Made by a program: the position numbers and the translations under genes
In this document: positions 7,303 through 10,353 of the stretch, piece by piece
Layout: each line of letters begins with the position of its first letter
Numbering within the stretch: position 1 is the first letter of the stretch
The notes under the pieces: generated by a model
The model's input: the letters and a program-made list of their open reading frames with translations, nothing else
The model's database searches: none
What the model was told of the DNA's origin: nothing
NCBI GenBank assembly: GCA_045586995.1
Contig: JAZNBI010000071.1
Coordinates: 1-10,353, forward strand
From: JAZNBI01 sp045586995
Lineage (GTDB): Bacteria; Bacillota; Clostridia; Oscillospirales; CAG-272
DNA: 10,353 bases
Direction of reading: 5' to 3'

Positions 7303-7331
7303 ATTTTATCACAAACTTCTGTTCTTTTCAA
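7303..7331 (-). promoter_or_regulatory. Sigma-A-type promoter of the serine hydrolase gene
   Basis: On the minus strand TTGAAA (7326-7331), an exact 17-bp spacer and TAAAAT (7303-7308) precede the ATG at 7241. This leaves a leader of roughly 55 nt. The -35 begins about a dozen bases after the sipL terminator stem. Confidence 0.7.
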
Positions 7332-7343
7332 CAGCAAAAAGCA

Positions 7344-7372
7344 GGTGTGCTTCGCATTTAGCGAAACACACC
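7344..7372 (-). terminator. Rho-independent terminator downstream of sipL
   Basis: A 12-bp stem (7344-7355 with 7361-7372, one mismatch) closes an ATTTA loop and contains TTCGC/GCGAA. On the minus strand it is followed by TGCTTTTTGCTG, a moderate U-tract. It lies 27 bp past the sipL stop and directly upstream of the hydrolase promoter. Confidence 0.65.
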
Positions 7373-7398
7373 CATAGCCATACGGCTAAGCCCGCAAG

Positions 7399-8934
7399 TC
7401 AGATAATCAGATAATCAACATCGGAAAGCGGCATAGCATTTGACGAAATCCCATTTTCCGAAGCAAGCTTTTCAAAGTTAACATGATAACGCTTGGCGAT
7501 TTCCCAAACACTTTCATTTTTTGAAGGATAGCAAATAACTACACCTTTTTTACCTGTTTCGTGGGCATCGCCGAATGATGCCGAGCAAACCGAAGAAATG
7601 TCGGAAAAATCTCCGATTCGCGCTGCTACTGCCAGCTCGGAATCAATATTCAGCGTTTCTCCGTCGAGCTTAAACCTGCCCGCAATCACTTCGACATCTA
7701 CCGAAAAATCACTTGCGCTTCCCTTTTCGCCGTCGGGTTCATACTTAAACGGAGATGAGAATTCACTGTATACGTATTCGCCCGAATTGTCGGCAATGAC
7801 ATTATAATGACATTCACCCTCAATGAAAAATCTATTATTCTCGTAATTAACCTCCGTCGCAGAAGCAGTAGCAAAAACGTCGATTATATTTGAAGCTGCA
7901 TCAAGTGCGGAATTAGAAAGAGAAAACGAAGCACTGTTTGTAAAATTTCCGTTCGCGCAACGCAAGACCTTGGGGATTTTATAATTCTCACTCTCAACAT
8001 TTACCTTCTTCTCGGTCGAATATATGTCGGACGTATATGAAATTTCACAATTCTTCAACGCCTCAGCTTCAAGAATAACGTCTAACGAACAAGTAATTTT
8101 ATCCTCCTCAACCTTTGTAATCATATTTTTACAGCATCCAAACGCTCGGCAAATACATTCGGGCGTAACGTTTTCCGACTCTAAAGAATGCGAAAAAGGT
8201 ATTTTGCGCTCCAGCGCGGTAACACCGACTTCTCCGTCGCGGCAATGTAAAAAGCGTAAAATTACGTTTCCAGAACATGTTATGCTCTTATTGCCTGCGT
8301 TGGCATCGGTAATAAACACTCTTGCATCGGTGCAAATAATACGGCTTTCCTGAGAAAAGTTTGCGGGGGTAAACTCATCGTATAAAGACGAAATCTCGCC
8401 CTTTTCCCTGACAATACAAGACGTATTGCAAGCTTTGCGCAGACGTTGTATGCTTGAAAGCGCATATTCTCCGTTCATTTCCTCGCCTATGTCGCATTTG
8501 CCGTATACACACGCTTTTGAACGCAAACGAGTTTTTACATTGAGCTTTCGAGGCGATACCACTCTGCCCACCGAAAGCTCGGGGGTGCTGTCGGCAAATG
8601 CATAAAGTCCTTCATTGAGATCTAACGGACAAGCACTTTCAATCGGGACAGAAAACTCATATTTGTCAGAAAAGCATTCGGAATAGATCGCATTGTCATC
8701 TCCCACGTAGATCAGCGTATACTCAATATCGCCCGAAAAATCCGCATTGGTGCCGCTGACATAGGAATCGGCAGGAAGCGGCTTTGCGCTTACACGAAGT
8801 AATTTTCTGATTTCGGGACAGTAATCGGGTAAAGAAAAATCGCTTGAAATTTCATTGCTTAAGGTTTTGCAGCACACAAGCAGCTGAACGTTGTTACCTG
8901 TGCCCGAAAAATCGTTTTGGCTATACATATCCAT
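7399..8934 (-). CDS. sipL: SipL-like spore coat/morphogenesis protein (DUF3794 repeats + LysM)
   Basis: 511 aa, about the length of Clostridioides difficile SipL. SipL binds the coat ATPase SpoIVA on the forespore surface in the mother cell and is needed for coat attachment in Clostridia. The N-terminal part has the DUF3794/SPOCS signatures SSDFSLPDYCPEIRKLLRVS (30-49) and SPRKLNVKTRLR (127-138). Further related beta-rich units lie at about 175-270 and 335-440. The C-terminus (467-511) is a LysM domain: SVWEIAKRYHVNFEKLASEN. In SipL the LysM mediates SpoIVA binding. No signal peptide or membrane segment is visible, as expected for a mother-cell cytosolic protein. The start at 8934 has AAGGAG nine nt upstream. 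A sigma-E-like promoter precedes it. A different DUF3794-LysM protein remains possible but less likely. Confidence 0.85.
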   Translation of the reverse strand: MDMYSQNDFSGTGNNVQLLVCCKTLSNEISSDFSLPDYCPEIRKLLRVSAKPLPADSYVSGTNADFSGDIEYTLIYVGDDNAIYSECFSDKYEFSVPIESACPLDLNEGLYAFADSTPELSVGRVVSPRKLNVKTRLRSKACVYGKCDIGEEMNGEYALSSIQRLRKACNTSCIVREKGEISSLYDEFTPANFSQESRIICTDARVFITDANAGNKSITCSGNVILRFLHCRDGEVGVTALERKIPFSHSLESENVTPECICRAFGCCKNMITKVEEDKITCSLDVILEAEALKNCEISYTSDIYSTEKKVNVESENYKIPKVLRCANGNFTNSASFSLSNSALDAASNIIDVFATASATEVNYENNRFFIEGECHYNVIADNSGEYVYSEFSSPFKYEPDGEKGSASDFSVDVEVIAGRFKLDGETLNIDSELAVAARIGDFSDISSVCSASFGDAHETGKKGVVICYPSKNESVWEIAKRYHVNFEKLASENGISSNAMPLSDVDYLII

Positions 8935-8968
8935 AATTTTCTTCTCCTTAACTAAATTTATACGCTAA

Positions 8969-8997
8969 ATTCTATGTCCAAAAATCTCAAAAAATGC
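8969..8997 (-). promoter_or_regulatory. Candidate sigma-E sporulation promoter of sipL
   Basis: On the minus strand GCATTTT (8991-8997) and CATAGAAT (8969-8976) are 14 bp apart. They match the Bacillus/Clostridia sigma-E consensus (-35 KMATATT, -10 CATACAAT) at 6/7 and 7/8 positions with the normal 13-15 bp spacing. Transcription would start about 28 nt before the ATG. No good sigma-A pair is seen in the same stretch. sipL is a sigma-E target in C. difficile. Confidence 0.5.
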
Positions 8998-9042
8998 ATC
9001 AAGTCAAAAAAATATTATATTAACAAAAGGCGAAGTAAAACA

Positions 9043-9090
9043 AAAAGCCGTTAAAGGAAAACGGAAATCCATTCCCCTTTAACGGCTTTT
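9043..9090 (-). terminator. Strong rho-independent terminator after the oadB-oadG genes
   Basis: Perfect 15-bp arms (9043-9057 and 9076-9090) enclose an 18-nt loop. On the minus strand the stem is followed by a T-rich run (TTTTTGTTTTAC), so it ends the decarboxylase transcript 21 bp past the gamma-subunit stop. The plus-strand side is also T-rich (CTTTTATTTTAT), so it may act both ways. It isolates sipL from the genes upstream. Confidence 0.85.
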
Positions 9091-9111
9091 ATTTTATAAT
9101 CAAAATCTTAT

Positions 9112-9255
9112 TTATTTGTCACTTTTATTTTTGTCGGAAAGCTTACCGAGCAAGTACATTGACAAAACTATAATAATTGTTACGAGAAAAATACCTACCT
9201 TTCCCTTCAGCATAACAGGAAGAGTCGATAAAAAAGCATCAATATTAAAATTCAT
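9112..9255 (-). CDS. OadG-related small subunit of Na+-pumping decarboxylase (47 aa)
   Basis: A 47-codon reading frame starts at the ATG at 9255, with AAGGAG nine nt upstream, and ends TAA at 9112-9114. It reads MNFNIDAFLSTLPVMLKGKV, then GIFLVTIIIVLSMYLLGKLS, then DKNKSDK. There is one hydrophobic membrane span (about 21-36) with a short charged C-terminal tail. The 'LPVMxKGxxGIFxVTxxIxxxxYLL' pattern is that of small OadG-related subunits encoded beside OadB in Clostridia. Classical OadG (about 80-120 aa) anchors the carboxyltransferase subunit to OadB. This short form lacks the long tail that binds it, so its role is probably structural support of the beta subunit. It begins 21 nt after the oadB stop, in the same transcript. 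Size falls below many gene-caller cutoffs. Confidence 0.8.
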   Translation of the reverse strand: MNFNIDAFLSTLPVMLKGKVGIFLVTIIIVLSMYLLGKLSDKNKSDK

Positions 9256-9276
9256 TTTAAAACGCTCCTTTCGAAA

Positions 9277-10059
9277 TTATCCCAATATGTTAAGAATCAT
9301 ACCGCCTGCAATAACCGAGGCGATCTGTCCGGAAACGTTAACGCCGATCGAATGCATAAGCAAAAAATTCTGATTGTCTTCTTCAAGTCCAAGCTTGTGA
9401 ACAACGCGTGCGGACATTGGGAATGCCGAAATACCTGCCGCGCCTATCATAGGATTGATCTTCTTTTCTTTGGACAAGAAAATATTTAAAACCTTGGCGA
9501 AAATAACACCGCCGGCGGTGTCAAATATAAACGCGATGAGTCCGAGTGCTATAATAAGCAATGTTTCGCCGATAAGGAACAAATGCGCCTGCATCTTAGT
9601 CGCTATCGTAATACCGAGCAACAACGTAACCAAATTGGGGAGTGCCTTTTGAGCGGTTTCTGAAAGCATATCAAGAACGCCGCACTCGCGCACAAAATTA
9701 CCGAACATCAAAAATCCAATCAAAGCCACGCTTCGAGGCGACACGATACCCGTAATTGCGGTAATAATTATCGGGAAAAGAATTTTCGTGAGCTTCGATA
9801 CCGATTTTCCTTTATAGGGCATACGAATGAGTCGCTCGTTTTTGGTTGTAAGCAACTTAATAATAGGCGGCTGAACCAACGGAACGAGAGCCATATAAGA
9901 ATATGCGGCAACCATAATAGCGCCTATATAATTCGAGTCGAAATAGTTTGCTACGAATATAGAGGTAGGTCCGTCTGCCGCACCGATAATACCGATAGAA
10001 GCTGCATCTTTAATTTCAAATCCGAGTAATGCGGCTACTGAACGTAAAGAAAATACCAA
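9277..10059 (-). CDS. oadB: OadB-type Na+-translocating decarboxylase beta subunit, C-terminal part (frameshifted)
   Basis: This is the downstream ~250 residues of the integral membrane beta subunit of oxaloacetate/glutaconyl-CoA/methylmalonyl-CoA type decarboxylases. The subunit couples decarboxylation of the biotin-bound carboxyl to Na+ export. The open frame can begin at a TTG at 10059, but homology starts only around 10045 (VAALLGFEIKDAASIG). All six residues known from Klebsiella OadB as part of the Na+ path are present with correct spacing. The Asp is in GAADGPTSIF, the Tyr in AAYSYMALVP, and the Asn, Gly, Ser and Arg are in NPMIGAAGISAFPMSAR. The N-terminal part sits in another frame just upstream. 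The substrate cannot be told from this subunit alone. Either a real frameshift mutation or a sequence error splits the gene. Confidence 0.88.
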   Translation of the reverse strand: MVFSLRSVAALLGFEIKDAASIGIIGAADGPTSIFVANYFDSNYIGAIMVAAYSYMALVPLVQPPIIKLLTTKNERLIRMPYKGKSVSKLTKILFPIIITAITGIVSPRSVALIGFLMFGNFVRECGVLDMLSETAQKALPNLVTLLLGITIATKMQAHLFLIGETLLIIALGLIAFIFDTAGGVIFAKVLNIFLSKEKKINPMIGAAGISAFPMSARVVHKLGLEEDNQNFLLMHSIGVNVSGQIASVIAGGMILNILG

Positions 10060-10353
10060 ACTGAGCAGCGGCGCCGAATATCATCAATTTAGGATTGGAA
10101 AGCAACGGTCCAAAATCTATCATAGCGCCGATTCCAATGAAAAGCAATAACGGAAAAAGCTCATTTGCAATTCCTGCATTAAACAAAACGTCAATAACTC
10201 CGATTTCCTCGGCACCGTCATACACCTGCGTTACGGCACCGGACATCGGCAAATTCACAAGAATAGCTCCAAAGCCCATCGGCAAAAGCAATGTCGGCTC
10301 CATCTCTTTGCGGATAGCCAAATAAATCAACACTCCGCCAAGTATCCACATAA
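10016..10353 (-). CDS. oadB: OadB-type Na+-translocating decarboxylase beta subunit, N-terminal part (frameshifted, 5' end outside window)
   Basis: The open frame enters from the window edge and ends at TGA 10016-10018. It encodes the first membrane segments of OadB: VLIYLAIRKEMEPTLLLPMG, then FGAILVNLP, then NELFPLLLFIGIGAMIDFGP and FGAAAQFGIFFTFS. The methionine at 10351 falls inside the expected first membrane helix, so the true start lies beyond the window. After GIFFTFS the frame reads five non-homologous residues (SRITRI region) and stops. The expected continuation (VAALLGFE) is found in the next frame over. Together with the 9277-10059 fragment this makes one full beta subunit interrupted by a single frameshift. 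Confidence 0.85.
   Translation of the reverse strand, partial: MWILGGVLIYLAIRKEMEPTLLLPMGFGAILVNLPMSGAVTQVYDGAEEIGVIDVLFNAGIANELFPLLLFIGIGAMIDFGPLLSNPKLMIFGAAAQFGIFFTFSSRITRI

Noticed and set aside
7242..7337. Upstream extension of the serine hydrolase to 7337
   Set aside because: It would put the promoter -10 and -35 inside coding sequence and lacks a ribosome binding site. The ATG at 7241 has AAAGGAG.
7402..7418. Tandem GATAATCA pair
   Set aside because: It lies at the 3' end of sipL coding sequence; two 8-bp copies are explained by the codons used.
9277..10059. Independent gene starting at the TTG at 10059
   Set aside because: The protein begins in the middle of OadB homology, with the missing N-terminus in the adjacent frame. 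It is one frameshifted gene.

Overview
The window looks like a chromosomal segment of a spore-forming anaerobic member of the Clostridia (Bacillota). Two host genes support this: a SipL-like spore morphogenesis protein (DUF3794/SPOCS repeats plus a C-terminal LysM) and a sodium-pumping decarboxylase beta/gamma pair. Strong AGGAGG-type ribosome binding sites and AT-rich sigma-A-like promoters fit the same group. Genus cannot be read from the sequence.

Left part, 1-4614, minus strand: a phage head-packaging module. In transcription order it holds the small terminase subunit (4614-4183), the large terminase subunit (4186-2855, ATGA overlap), a beta-propeller-like 'nozzle/stabilisation' type protein (2792-1068), and a portal protein (1035-1, cut by the window edge). 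Placing the propeller gene between terL and the portal is not the order I know from P22-like phages. No integrase, repressor, replication or lysis gene lies upstream of terS. The module abuts a host gene directly, so this is one end of a prophage, a remnant, or a domesticated element. The 184-bp gap between terS and the host gene holds four 10-bp iterons at exact 10-bp spacing, upstream of a weak promoter for terS.

Middle part, 4736-7405: a stand-alone Sfp-type phosphopantetheinyl transferase (plus strand) with its own promoter. It converges on a beta-lactamase-fold serine hydrolase (minus strand) through a shared 22-bp perfect-stem bidirectional terminator. The hydrolase has a clear promoter (TTGAAA-17-TAAAAT) directly downstream of the sipL terminator hairpin.

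Right part, 7399-10353, minus strand: sipL, preceded by a good match to a sigma-E (mother-cell sporulation) promoter. Upstream of it, behind a strong terminator, are a 47-aa OadG-related membrane peptide and the OadB-type beta subunit of a Na+-translocating decarboxylase. The oadB reading frame is broken by a frameshift near 10035-10050, although all known Na+-pathway residues are present in the downstream fragment. No tRNA, rRNA, CRISPR array or insertion sequence was seen. No stretch over 300 bases lacks a gene.
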